Positions 1 through 9,346 of a stretch of 64,000 nt of DNA are shown in pieces (position 1 is the first letter of the stretch; each line of letters begins with the position of its first letter). The DNA comes from Bacteroidota bacterium (lineage in GTDB: Bacteria > Bacteroidota > Bacteroidia > Chitinophagales > Chitinophagaceae), in contig JAFAFR010000023.1 of the NCBI GenBank assembly GCA_023423405.1, positions 186,001 to 250,000 on the forward strand. Reading direction: 5' to 3'. The notes beneath the pieces are model-generated. The model was not told the origin of the DNA. It did no database searches and was given only the letters and a program-made list of their open reading frames with translations. A program made the position numbers and the translations under genes.

Positions 1-599
1 TCAATGGCCATGAATGGAACCATTATAAAAAAGAGTTCTATGTGCCGGCCTTCCGGCGGATCAGGCAAAAACTCGATTCCATGCAGGTAAAGAATGTGGC
101 TTATGTATGGCAGTCGAAAGGGGCCGGCACCACGCGGCAGGAACTGGACGATTTTTACCCCGGTGATGCATACGTGGACTGGATGGCCTACTCGTATTTC
201 ATTCCTGCCGATTCGGTGAACCCCATTCTTGATTTTGCACGGGTGCATGGAAAGCCTGTTTTCATCGCCGAATCGAGCCCTGTTTTCCTCGATAGCCTGG
301 GTGTTTGCAAGCCGCTTGATCTCAGCAAAGATGCCGATGTGGCGTGGGCCTGGAAAGACTGGTTCGAACCTTATTTCAGAACCGTTCGGAACAATGCTGA
401 TGTGATCAGGGCTATTCACTACATCAATGCACCCTGGAAACTGCGACCGCTATGGAAGGACAATATTTATTTCAAAAATATCGACGCCCGGATCACGGAA
501 AATGAAAAGATGAAATCCCTTTGGCTGCAGGAAACCGGCGACGATCGCTATTTGAAGGCTTCAGACAGTCTTTTCCGTTATCTATATGGAAGGCCATAA
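1..599 (+). CDS. GH26-like glycoside hydrolase, C-terminal part (5' end outside window)
   Basis: The reading frame is open from the left edge and ends at TAA 597-599, so about 199 C-terminal residues are visible. They begin with a NGHEWNHY segment, followed by an AYVWQSKG strand, a YPGD..VDWMAYSYF segment and KPVFIAESSP. That layout fits the C-terminal half of a clan GH-A (beta/alpha)8 barrel, with the Glu of IAES as the likely nucleophile. GH26 (beta-mannanase-like) is the closest match I recognise. The N-terminus, any signal peptide and the acid/base residue cannot be confirmed here. It is followed 3 bp later by the copper regulator gene, but shares no obvious function with it. Confidence 0.6.
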   Translation, partial: NGHEWNHYKKEFYVPAFRRIRQKLDSMQVKNVAYVWQSKGAGTTRQELDDFYPGDAYVDWMAYSYFIPADSVNPILDFARVHGKPVFIAESSPVFLDSLGVCKPLDLSKDADVAWAWKDWFEPYFRTVRNNADVIRAIHYINAPWKLRPLWKDNIYFKNIDARITENEKMKSLWLQETGDDRYLKASDSLFRYLYGRP

Positions 600-602
600 T
601 GG

Positions 603-1229
603 GTGCCGGTTGATAACGCATCTGTAGCTACCTTTGATCCGCTGAAAACAACCAGCGGCATCGAAAAATTGAAGTTATACATCAAAAATATGGTCTGCGA
701 CCGGTGCATGATGTCCGTACGCAAAGAGCTGGAAGACCTGGGCATAGCCTGCAGTTCGGTTCAACTGGGCGAAGTAGAGCTGCCGGAAGAACCGACGGGT
801 GAACAACTGGAGCGCCTTGGCGAAAAGCTGAACAGCATTGGATTTGAGCTGCTGGACGATAAGAAGTCGCGCATCGTGGAGAAGATCAAGAATACGATCA
901 TCGCCCTGGTACACCGTGGTGAGGAAGCGCAGCACCTGAAGCTGTCGGCGCTCCTGGAACAAAAGTTACAACTGGACTATCACTACCTGTCTTCTCTTTT
1001 TTCATCGGTAGAGGGCGTCACTATTGAGAAATACTTTATTGCACAGCGCGTGGAGCGCATCAAGGAACTACTCAGTTACGATGAGCTCAGTTTGGGTGAA
1101 ATCGCCGACCAGGTGGGCTACAGCAGCGTGCAGCATCTTTCCCAGCAATTCAAAAAAGTGACCGGGTTCACGCCATCGGCCTATCGCCAGTTGCCTGGCA
1201 ACCAGCGCAAGCCACTCGACCGGGTCTGA
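603..1229 (+). CDS. AraC-family regulator with N-terminal heavy-metal-like domain
   Basis: The C-terminal part (about residues 130-200) is an AraC-type double helix-turn-helix, ending with LGEIADQVGYSS, HLSQQFKKVTG and TPSAYR, which are the usual recognition-helix signatures. The N-terminal part carries LYIKNMVCDRCMMSV, an HMA-like motif with a CxxC pair. It therefore probably senses a thiophilic metal such as copper and controls the copA/chaperone/oxidase genes directly downstream; this is inference from position. The drawn GTG start at 603 is uncertain. Relatives usually begin just before the KLYIKNMVC stretch, so a TTG at 669 or an ATG near 690 is possible. Confidence 0.8.
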   Translation: MPVDNASVATFDPLKTTSGIEKLKLYIKNMVCDRCMMSVRKELEDLGIACSSVQLGEVELPEEPTGEQLERLGEKLNSIGFELLDDKKSRIVEKIKNTIIALVHRGEEAQHLKLSALLEQKLQLDYHYLSSLFSSVEGVTIEKYFIAQRVERIKELLSYDELSLGEIADQVGYSSVQHLSQQFKKVTGFTPSAYRQLPGNQRKPLDRV

Positions 1230-1312
1230 TCTGAAAATTTTATACATCTCCCTCCGAATCGTATAACAATTGTGCTCAGGGCATAACGGAACTTTGCAGA
1301 AAGAACCTGATA

Positions 1313-3538
1313 ATGCCTGCTACTATTGCTATAAAAGAAAATTTCCCGGTGTTGGAGATGACCTGCGCGGCCTGTGCCGTGAGCGTGGAATCCATGCTCA
1401 AATCGGTTCCGGGAGTAGACGATGCGGGTGTCAATTTCGCCAACCAAACGGCCTGGGTACAATATCATCCCGATAAGGCGCCGCGTACAGCGCTGCAGCA
1501 GGCTGTGCGTTCTATCGGGTACGACCTCATCATTGATCTGGATAACAGTGCAGAGCTGCAGGAAAATGCGCGGCTGAAATCCCTTCAGTCACTGCGGCGA
1601 CGGACCATCTGGGCTTCTGCCCTATCCCTACCCGTTATGATCCTAGCCATGTTCTTCATGGACCTGCCTTATGTGAACTGGATCATGATGCTGCTTTCGG
1701 CGCCCGTGGTTTTTTATTTCGGCGGAGACTTTTTTGTGCATGCCTGGAAGCAGGCGAGGCGGGGAAGGGCAAACATGGATACCCTCGTGGCGCTCAGTAC
1801 CGGCGTGGCTTTCCTGTTCAGCGCCTTCAATACCATTTTTGCGGATTACTGGCACCAGCGGGGCATACATCCGCATGTGTATTTTGAAGCGGCGGCGGTG
1901 ATCGTTGCTTTCATATCACTGGGCAAGCTGCTCGAAGAAAGGGCTACCAGCAATGCTTCTTCTGCGCTTAAAAAATTGATGGGATTGCAACCGCAGTCGG
2001 TATTGTTGTTGCTGCCCGATGGGGCATCGCAGCAAATTGCCATCAGCCAGGTAAAGCCGGGAGATACCCTGCTGGTAAGGCCGGGCGAGAAGATCCCGGT
2101 GGATGGAACCCTTACCGGCGGAGAGTCTTATGTGGATGAAAGCATGATTTCGGGCGAGCCTGTGGCCGTTTTGAAAAGTGCAGGCAAACCTGTTTTTGCA
2201 GGAACGCTCAACCAGAAAGGCAGTTTCCAGTTCCGGGCCGATAAAGTGGGCAGTGACACGTTACTTGCGCAGATCATCCGGCGGGTGCAGGAAGCCCAGG
2301 GCAGCAAGGCGCCGGTGCAGAAACTGGTGGATAAGATCGCCGGTATTTTTGTTCCCATCGTTATGGGTATTGCGCTGCTCACTTTTGTTATATGGCTGGT
2401 TTCGGGTGTGGACAATGCTTTTACCTATGCCCTGCTTACTGCTGTTACCGTATTGGTCATTGCCTGTCCCTGTGCACTTGGCCTGGCTACGCCCACGGCC
2501 ATTATGGTGGGTGTGGGAAAAGGCGCTGAAAATAATATACTCATCAAAGACGCAGAGAGTTTCGAGCGCGCGCGGCAGGTGAACGTGATCGTTATGGATA
2601 AAACCGGGACCATTACAGAAGGCAAACCAACGGTGAGCCTGCTGGCGTTGTTCGATAAGGACCGGGAGGCAGCGTTGAAACAGGTGCTGCTGGCCATTGA
2701 AGCACAATCGGAACACCCGCTGGCACAGGCCGTGGTGGCGCATTTGCAGGGTGAGGGCGTATCGCTGCTGCAGCCCGAAAAAATGCAAAGCGTCACCGGA
2801 AAAGGTGTGTTGGCGACCTTGAATGGGAAGGAATATGCGGTAGGCAATCAACGCCTGATGCAGGACCTGCAGGTGAAACTGCCCACTGCGGCAGAAGCGC
2901 AGGTGCGTTTATTGCAGGAGCAGGCGAAAACAGTGGTGCTGTTTTCCGAAGCCGGTACACTGGCGGGTATACTGGCCATCGAAGACAAACTAAAGCCGGG
3001 CTCGGCGGCGGCTGTGCAAAAACTAAAGGATATGGGCATGGAACTGTATATGCTTACCGGCGACAACCAGCAAACAGCTGCAGCGGTGGCTGCGGAAGCA
3101 GGCGTACCCAATTACCGCGCCGAGCTTCTTCCCGCCGATAAATCGGCCTTCATCCGCGAGCTGCAGCAGCAGGGAAAAGTGGTAGCCATGGCGGGTGACG
3201 GCATCAACGACTCCGAGGCACTGGCGCAGGCCGACCTGGGCATTGCCATGGGCGCGGGTTCTGACATTGCCATGGATGTGGCGAAGATGACGCTGACGGG
3301 ATCGGACCTGAACGCGATACCTAAAGCGCTACGATTGTCGCGCCTAACGGTGAATACCATACGCCAGAATCTTTTCTGGGCCTTTATTTACAACCTCGTT
3401 GGCGTTCCGCTTGCGGCGGGTGTGCTGTACCCGGTGAACGGCTTCCTGCTTGATCCCATGATCGCGGGCGCGGCCATGGCGCTGAGTTCGGTAAGCGTGG
3501 TAACCAACAGCCTGCTGCTGAAATGGAAAAAAATATAA
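1313..3538 (+). CDS. copA: Copper-translocating P1B-type ATPase
   Basis: This 741-residue inner-membrane pump exports Cu(I) from the cytoplasm at the cost of ATP. One N-terminal HMA domain has the CAAC metal site (about residues 17-20). The transmembrane CPC ion site is in ACPCALGLATP (about 383). The phosphorylation motif DKTGT is near 429, the nucleotide-domain SEHPLA near 466, and the hinge GDGIND near 629. The length is normal for a one-HMA CopA. It is followed by a chaperone gene and a multicopper oxidase, so the three form a detoxification operon behind the AraC-type regulator. Confidence 0.95.
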   Translation: MPATIAIKENFPVLEMTCAACAVSVESMLKSVPGVDDAGVNFANQTAWVQYHPDKAPRTALQQAVRSIGYDLIIDLDNSAELQENARLKSLQSLRRRTIWASALSLPVMILAMFFMDLPYVNWIMMLLSAPVVFYFGGDFFVHAWKQARRGRANMDTLVALSTGVAFLFSAFNTIFADYWHQRGIHPHVYFEAAAVIVAFISLGKLLEERATSNASSALKKLMGLQPQSVLLLLPDGASQQIAISQVKPGDTLLVRPGEKIPVDGTLTGGESYVDESMISGEPVAVLKSAGKPVFAGTLNQKGSFQFRADKVGSDTLLAQIIRRVQEAQGSKAPVQKLVDKIAGIFVPIVMGIALLTFVIWLVSGVDNAFTYALLTAVTVLVIACPCALGLATPTAIMVGVGKGAENNILIKDAESFERARQVNVIVMDKTGTITEGKPTVSLLALFDKDREAALKQVLLAIEAQSEHPLAQAVVAHLQGEGVSLLQPEKMQSVTGKGVLATLNGKEYAVGNQRLMQDLQVKLPTAAEAQVRLLQEQAKTVVLFSEAGTLAGILAIEDKLKPGSAAAVQKLKDMGMELYMLTGDNQQTAAAVAAEAGVPNYRAELLPADKSAFIRELQQQGKVVAMAGDGINDSEALAQADLGIAMGAGSDIAMDVAKMTLTGSDLNAIPKALRLSRLTVNTIRQNLFWAFIYNLVGVPLAAGVLYPVNGFLLDPMIAGAAMALSSVSVVTNSLLLKWKKI

Positions 3539-3558
3539 AATCATACAAAAAGAACAAA

Positions 3559-3774
3559 ATGAAAACACTGCAATTCAAAACCACCATCAAGTGTGATGGC
3601 TGTGTGGCTACTGTTACGCCGGTGCTTAATAAACTGGCAGGAGACAATAACTGGAAGGTAGATCTCAGCAGCCCGGAAAGACGGCTCTCTGTGCAGGTGC
3701 CGGAGGCATTCAACCCCGAAGAACTGGTGAGGCAACTGGCTGCTACCGGGTACAAAGCTGAACAGCTAAGCTAG
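3559..3774 (+). CDS. Heavy-metal-associated (CopZ-like) copper chaperone
   Basis: This is a 72-residue single HMA domain with CDGC at about residues 12-15 in an IKCDGCVATV context, followed by the expected beta-alpha-beta pattern. Such proteins carry Cu(I) in the cytoplasm and hand it to the HMA domain of CopA. I chose the ATG at 3559 because it starts right at the first strand of the fold. An earlier ATG at 3523 would overlap the end of copA and add a Lys/Asn-rich tail. The next gene, a multicopper oxidase, starts 5 bp after the stop, so co-transcription is likely. Confidence 0.85.
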   Translation: MKTLQFKTTIKCDGCVATVTPVLNKLAGDNNWKVDLSSPERRLSVQVPEAFNPEELVRQLAATGYKAEQLS

Positions 3775-3779
3775 CAAGC

Positions 3780-5954
3780 ATGAAAACGCTTTTTTTATTC
3801 CTGTTTTTGCCGGTAGCTTTCCTGGCAGGCGCGCAGGAGCATGTATCGGGACCGGTGCGCATAGGCGGCAGGGTTATATACCACCTGAACATCACCGATA
3901 CCATGGTGAACTATACCGGCAAAAAAGCAAGGGCTATTGCCATCAATGGGTCCATACCCGGACCGGAACTGCATTTCACCGAAGGCGATACGGCAGAGAT
4001 CCATGTGCATAATCACATGCATATGGAAACATCCGTTCACTGGCATGGGCTCATCCTGCCCAATGACCAGGATGGTGTTCCTTACCTGACCACATCGCCG
4101 ATTGCCGGTCACGGTGAGGCAGTTTATACTTTCCCGCTGGTGCAGCACGGCACCTACTGGTATCACTCCCATTCTATGTTACAGGAGCAATCGGGTATGT
4201 ACGGCGCCTTCATCATTCATGAAAAAGGGAATGATCACGGCAACGAACATACGATTCTGCTCAGCGACTGGACCAACGAAAAGCCGGAGCAGGTGCAGCG
4301 TTCGCTGCACAATGCCACTGACTGGTATGCCATCAAAAAAGGCGCGGCGCAGGACTACCTGGCAGCAGCGCGGGAAAAGAAACTGGGCGCAAAAGTCAAC
4401 AATGAATGGAAGCGCATGCTGGCGATGGATGTAAGCGATGTGTATTACGATTTGTTCACCATGAATGGCAAAAAAGAAGACAGCCTGCCCCGGTACAAAG
4501 CCGGGGATAAGCTCCGGCTGCGTGTCATCAATGGAAGTTCATCCACCTATTTCTGGCTGCGTTATGCCGGCGGCAAATTCAAAGTGATTGCCAGTGATGG
4601 TAAAGAAGTGGAACCGGTTGAGGTGGACCGCCTGGTGGTGGGCGTGTCTGAAACCTACGACCTGGAGCTGACGCTGCCAGCGGAAGGAAGCTATGAGTTC
4701 ATGGCCAGTTCAGAAGACAGAACCGGCAACACTTCCCTCTGGTTGGGAACAGGTACGGGTTATCCTGCCGGCGCCCTTCCCCGATTGAAATATTTCGAAG
4801 GCATGGAAATGATGAACAGCATGATGCGGATGAACGGCGCCCTGAACGACATGGGCATGAACATGAGCCTGCAGGAGATGGATATGAACACAGTGATGTA
4901 TCCCGAGATCAGCGACAGCAACCAATCGCCCGTTACCCTTAATTATACCATGCTGCGTTCGCCGGAGCCAACTACCCTGCCTGCAGGCCCTGTGAAAGAG
5001 TTCTTTTTCGAACTAACGGGTAACATGAACCGATATGTTTGGACCATCAATAATAAGACCGTTTCGGAAACCGATAAACTCCTGATCCGGCGCGGAGACA
5101 ATATCCGCATGGTGATCCGCAACAATTCCATGATGCGGCATCCCATGCATTTGCACGGACATTTTTTTAGGGTGCTCAATGGGAAAGGAGATCATTCCCC
5201 GCTGAAGACCGTTCTGGACGTAATGCCCATGGAAACCGACACCATTGAATTTCATGCCGCTGAAAACGGAGGCGACTGGTATTTCCACTGTCATATTCTA
5301 TACCACATGATGGCGGGCATGGGAAGGATATTCAGTTATCAAAACAGCGATTCATCGGGCTACCAGCCTTCTTACCGGCAGGATCTTCGTAAAGTGTACC
5401 GCGACGATCGCCATTTTTATGCGGCCGCGCAAATTGGCCTGGAATCGAATGGCAGCGACGGCGAAATCAGCCTGTCCAATACACGGTGGCGGCTGGAAAC
5501 CGAATGGCGGCTGGGCATCAATAAGGAAAAAGGATACGAGAGCGAAACCCATATCGGCAGATTGCTGGGAAGAAACCAATGGTGGATGCCATATATAGGC
5601 TTCGACTGGCGATCGAGAAAATACCCGGGTGATGCAACGGGCAAAGAAGACGATACCAACATCTTCGGCCAGGCCAATACGAAAGATGATCGGGCGGTGA
5701 TTTGTGCAGGCGTGCAATATCTCTTACCTATGTTGTTGCGCCTCGACGCAAGAGTGGACATGGAAGGAAAGCTGCGCCTGCAGCTCGGAAGGGAGGATAT
5801 GGCACTTAGCAAAAGGCTTCGTTTCAATTTTTATGTCAACAGCGACAAGGAATACATGGCCGGTTTCCGTTACATCGTAACCAAATACTTCTCCCTTTCC
5901 ACGCACTACGACAGCGACATGAAATGGGGCGGTGGTATTACCATACAGTACTAG
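3780..5954 (+). CDS. Multicopper oxidase (CopA/PcoA type) fused to a CopB-like C-terminal region
   Basis: A signal peptide (about 1-19, ending AGA) sends this 724-residue protein across the inner membrane. The copper-ligand motifs are HWHG (about 85), WYHSHS (about 128), HPMHLHGH (about 453) and HCHILYHMMAGM (about 502), so type 1 and type 2/3 sites look complete. A Met-rich stretch near residues 340-375 fits Cu(I) binding. After about residue 540 the sequence changes to alternating strands with aromatic ends (HFYAAAQIGLES, then WRLETEWRLG), like CopB/PcoB outer-membrane copper proteins. The likely job is periplasmic Cu(I) oxidation with outer-membrane anchoring. The fused architecture is the unusual feature; the second half is recognised from pattern only. 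Confidence 0.88.
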   Translation: MKTLFLFLFLPVAFLAGAQEHVSGPVRIGGRVIYHLNITDTMVNYTGKKARAIAINGSIPGPELHFTEGDTAEIHVHNHMHMETSVHWHGLILPNDQDGVPYLTTSPIAGHGEAVYTFPLVQHGTYWYHSHSMLQEQSGMYGAFIIHEKGNDHGNEHTILLSDWTNEKPEQVQRSLHNATDWYAIKKGAAQDYLAAAREKKLGAKVNNEWKRMLAMDVSDVYYDLFTMNGKKEDSLPRYKAGDKLRLRVINGSSSTYFWLRYAGGKFKVIASDGKEVEPVEVDRLVVGVSETYDLELTLPAEGSYEFMASSEDRTGNTSLWLGTGTGYPAGALPRLKYFEGMEMMNSMMRMNGALNDMGMNMSLQEMDMNTVMYPEISDSNQSPVTLNYTMLRSPEPTTLPAGPVKEFFFELTGNMNRYVWTINNKTVSETDKLLIRRGDNIRMVIRNNSMMRHPMHLHGHFFRVLNGKGDHSPLKTVLDVMPMETDTIEFHAAENGGDWYFHCHILYHMMAGMGRIFSYQNSDSSGYQPSYRQDLRKVYRDDRHFYAAAQIGLESNGSDGEISLSNTRWRLETEWRLGINKEKGYESETHIGRLLGRNQWWMPYIGFDWRSRKYPGDATGKEDDTNIFGQANTKDDRAVICAGVQYLLPMLLRLDARVDMEGKLRLQLGREDMALSKRLRFNFYVNSDKEYMAGFRYIVTKYFSLSTHYDSDMKWGGGITIQY

Positions 5955-7885
5955 TTAATGTCCCTTTACAAAGCGGCTGGTGATGTCGCCTGCTTTCAAT
6001 ATGTACAAACCATCGGGCAGGGAATTGACATTGATGTGGAAGCGGCCCGTACCCATTGCCTGGATGGATAGCCCACCGGTAAGTTCACGGCCGCTGGCGT
6101 CAAACAGGCGGATATCTTTTACCTGCATGCCAGGCAGTTCGGCGATCACAAAACTTTGAGCAGGATTGGGCCATGTTTTTACCCGCTGTCCATCTCTGTG
6201 GTACACTTTGATCACCGGTGAGTACCTGGCGCTGCCGTTGAAGTCCACCTGTTTCAGCCGGTAATAGCTGAGAGACTGCAGGGGCGTTGCATCTGTGAAA
6301 CTGTAGAGGTGGCTGCCGCTGCGATTCACGCCGGTTACTTTCCCGATGGTTTCCCAGTTGCTGCCGCTGGCCGATCTTTCGACGTTGAAATAATCGTTGT
6401 TGATTTCCTCTGCCGTTGTCCAGTTCAACGCCACATCGTCCTGGTTGTTCCGCCTGCCGGTGAAAGAAAGGAAATTAACGGGTAAGGTCGTAACTGGGTT
6501 TACCGATACCAGTGTGATATAACGGGTACTGTTATTCGGGATCATGCCACTGGTAATGCCACTGATGGTTACCCTGGTTCCGCTGACGGAGAGGGTGGGT
6601 GTGATCATGGTTGCATTGGTAAAGTCGCCATCGGCGTCTACCAGCACCCGGAGGTGGGAAGCCGTGATGGGATTGGCCTGGATATTAATGTCCAGGGAAA
6701 AGGTAGCGGTGTTATTGGTGCGCGTGATTTTCCATTCCCGGTTGATCCGGCTGCTGATGTTCATGCCGGTTGGATATTCTGTGCCTCCGGTACCATAGTT
6801 TTCTGCCCCATTATTGCCAACCATTATGTGTTGGCCGTTGCCGAAATTGCCTGTATTTGCTGCATTGGTGGACTGCAGGGTGGAGAGATAGAGACGCGTG
6901 CCATCGTCGCTGGTACGGGATTGTTTTTGGTTGAGGCCTGCATTGTCGTCGCGCCCAATCCCGATCACCTGGTTGTGATAGGCTGGCCCGTTTGATGCAT
7001 CCCAAACTGTGGCGCCTGCGGAAGAAAGATAGTCGCCATCCGCGCCTCCTGCGGAATTGTCGAGCGTCTTCCCGTATTTAATGGCCAGGTAGGATTCGAT
7101 CTGGTTCCGCTGGGTGGCGTCGAGGCTGCTGTTGATGACAATCAGTTCGGCGAGGTAACCCGTAAAAGGGCTGTTGTTGGCATCGCCCGATGTTTCGTTG
7201 TCGCCTACATAGAAGAGTCCACCGACACCGGTATAGTTGGTGAAAGTATTGTCGGACGCTGCCTGTCTTCCGTTGATCATTACAGCCTGACGCAGGTTGG
7301 AGTTCTGTCCATAGGATGCGGTACTGCCGGAATTGAAACCCCGATGTTTACGGTATTCACCGGAAGGTCGGTGGCTGTGGAAACAGAAAGGCGATTGGAG
7401 GTAGTGACATCCAGGTCCACTGCCGTTGAGCCGGCGTAGTTGGAAGAATAGGAGATGCGGTTCAGACCGCTCGTGCCCTGGTAAAACAGCCAGTCGAAAT
7501 CATTTGCATCCAGGTCCTGGTACACGAGGTAAATATTTACGTTGGAATATGTAGTACCGGTAGGGAATAGGCCGCTCGTATTGATGGTGGCCATATGGCT
7601 GTTGCCGAAAGAAATAACCGGGTTGTAGTTAAAAGCATTGGTGCTTCCATTGAGATAGGTGGGCTTGGAAGCATTTGCTGTTTGACGAAGATGCAATGAG
7701 TTGCTGCTTCCATCATTCCATTGTTGCACCGATTGCCCGCTGGCATTAACGAGAGTGGTACCGTTATTTTGATAAACACTGGCATTGGCTTTGATCCAAA
7801 AGCGCGGAGCCACACCGGACCCTCCCGGAGTTTGGGCTGCTGCATACAAAGGCAACAGGGCAAGGGCCACAAAAAGGTTTTTCAT
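5955..7885 (-). pseudogene. LamG-like surface protein with T9SS C-terminal sorting domain, broken by one frameshift
   Basis: Two adjacent minus-strand frames belong to one gene. The first (start ATG 7885) has a signal peptide (MKNLFVALALLPLYAAAQ) and the start of a concanavalin/LamG-like domain. The second continues that domain, then has a fibronectin-like region and a type IX secretion sorting domain (FDASGREL, LPDGLYILKAG). Adding one G to a G4 run (plus-strand C4 at 7339-7342) joins the frames through GSTASYGQNSNLRQ without a stop. It would give about 643 residues and an exported, surface-attached protein. It is either a recently broken gene or a sequencing error in a homopolymer. Its stop touches the stop of the multicopper oxidase gene. 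Confidence 0.8.
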
Positions 7886-8140
7886 CTGCTGGATTTCTTG
7901 AATTGCTGAGAACACTTAATACGCAAACTGTTGAGTTTTAGTATATATTCTCATCCACATAAAGAAATTACCCAGATTCCGTGAGCAATAATTAACGGGT
8001 GTGCCTTGCTGTTAGGTTGGCACGGGTCAATTTTTGTATGGATTGCCGGACGGCCTGCAATGAACAAACGGCTGTTTAAACTGTTAAAGTAGGCAATGCT
8101 GTGGCCAACGATTTCGGCCCGGTTTTTAATCCTGTTTGAT

Positions 8141-8632
8141 ATGGCTATAGAAAAAGCGATCCTCGCGGGCGGCTGTTTTTGGGGAATGGAAGAATTGATC
8201 CGCGCGCTTCCGGGCGTGATCGGTACGGTAGTGGGTTATACCGGTGGTGAGGTAAAGAATGCTACCTATCGCAATCATGGCAGCCATGCCGAAGCCATTG
8301 CCATCGACTTCGATCCTGCGCAGCTCTCTTATAAGAAGTTGCTGGAGTTCTTTTTCCAGATCCACGATCCCACCACCCGGAACCGTCAGGGCAACGATAT
8401 CGGCACCTCCTATCGCTCAGCTATTTTTTATCTTGATCCGGAGCAGAAAAAAACAGCCGGGGAACTGATCGCCGCCATGAATGCATCGGGCAAATGGCCG
8501 GGCCCTATCGTTACGGAGCTGGCGCCGGCAGGTGATTTTTGGGACGCCGAAGAGGAGCACCAGGACTATCTTCGCAAACATCCCAATGGCTATACCTGCC
8601 ACTGGGTACGTCCCAACTGGATGGTATCCTGA
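8141..8632 (+). CDS. msrA: Peptide-methionine (S)-S-oxide reductase
   Basis: This 163-residue cytoplasmic enzyme reduces methionine-S-sulfoxide in proteins. The catalytic motif GCFWGMEE lies at about residues 10-17, with the nucleophilic Cys first in it. It is followed by the conserved GY.GG segment, YRNHGSHAEA and the FF.IHDPTT.NRQGND.G..YRS stretch, all standard for MsrA. I chose the ATG at 8141 because the fold starts immediately after it. An upstream ATG at 8096 would add 15 residues not usual in the family. No MsrB domain is fused. It converges with the 2H phosphoesterase gene. Confidence 0.93.
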   Translation: MAIEKAILAGGCFWGMEELIRALPGVIGTVVGYTGGEVKNATYRNHGSHAEAIAIDFDPAQLSYKKLLEFFFQIHDPTTRNRQGNDIGTSYRSAIFYLDPEQKKTAGELIAAMNASGKWPGPIVTELAPAGDFWDAEEEHQDYLRKHPNGYTCHWVRPNWMVS

Positions 8633-8657
8633 AATGGCCAATGTGGAGTTGTTCAAC

Positions 8658-9269
8658 TCAGGGGAACAATTCAATTTGCAGCGATTTTTCCGGTTGCCCT
8701 AAAAAGGGAAACCTTCGTACTTCCTCGTATGCCTTTGCGCCATAGCGCCTTTTCAACAGGCATATTTCCTGTGCCAGGAAAGAACCTGAATAACTGGCTT
8801 GTTCAAAAGCGCTGGCCATTTTCTGAAACTGCGAGGCCTGCAGCCGGCGTGCAATGGTCAGGTGCGGTTTGCCGGGGCTTACCTTTTTGGAAGAAGATGG
8901 CAACCACGATATAGCTGCCCGGATTTTTTTTATGAATTCCGGCAGGGATGGAGTGGACAGCACGTCGATGAAAACCGTGTGTTGCGGAAAGCTGCCAAAG
9001 TTTAACAAACGAATCCTGTGGGACCTGTTACAGGCGGCTACCCGTTGCAGTGACTGCAGCAGAGCCGGTTCCCACTTTGCAACAGAATCAAACTGCGCAA
9101 GGGTAATATGTGGCCGGGCCATGGCCTGCGGCACTGCACAGAAAATGGCCACCTGCCGTTTGATGTGCATGATGCGTTGCACTTCCTGCTCTGGCGGAGC
9201 AATGATGAGCAGGTAAGTGTAAAGGGGATTCTGCTCCAGTAGACTTTGTATGGCTTCGTCCCGAACCAC
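8658..9269 (-). CDS. 2H phosphoesterase / 2'-5' RNA ligase-like protein
   Basis: The protein of about 203 residues has the two hallmark HxT motifs of the 2H superfamily, PHITLAQF near residue 50 and PHLTIARR near residue 135. These place two catalytic histidines in a bilobal fold. Such enzymes act on 2'-5' or cyclic phosphodiester bonds in RNA or nucleotides; the true substrate is unknown. The start is set at GTG 9269, because further upstream the frame runs through the promoter and palindrome described separately. The gene is divergent from the YegP-type gene. Confidence 0.75.
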   Translation of the reverse strand: MVRDEAIQSLLEQNPLYTYLLIIAPPEQEVQRIMHIKRQVAIFCAVPQAMARPHITLAQFDSVAKWEPALLQSLQRVAACNRSHRIRLLNFGSFPQHTVFIDVLSTPSLPEFIKKIRAAISWLPSSSKKVSPGKPHLTIARRLQASQFQKMASAFEQASYSGSFLAQEICLLKRRYGAKAYEEVRRFPFLGQPEKSLQIELFP

Positions 9270-9272
9270 CCT

Positions 9273-9303
9273 GAAAATTACTAAAATAATTAGTAATGTC
9301 AAA
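9273..9303 (-). promoter_or_regulatory. Bacteroidota-type promoter with internal palindrome (2H phosphoesterase gene)
   Basis: On the minus strand a -33 TTTG (9300-9303) is separated by 19 bp from a -7-like TAATTTTC (9273-9280), one base off TAnnTTTG. The spacer contains an inverted repeat with 8-bp arms, ATTACTAA (9277-9284) and TTAGTAAT (9290-9297), and a 5-bp centre. A dimeric repressor bound there would block this promoter and might affect the divergent YegP-type gene. No regulator gene lies next to it. Confidence 0.4.
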
Positions 9304-9346
9304 CCACCTTCATTCCTTATATTCGGATGACATAAAACCAACCGCC

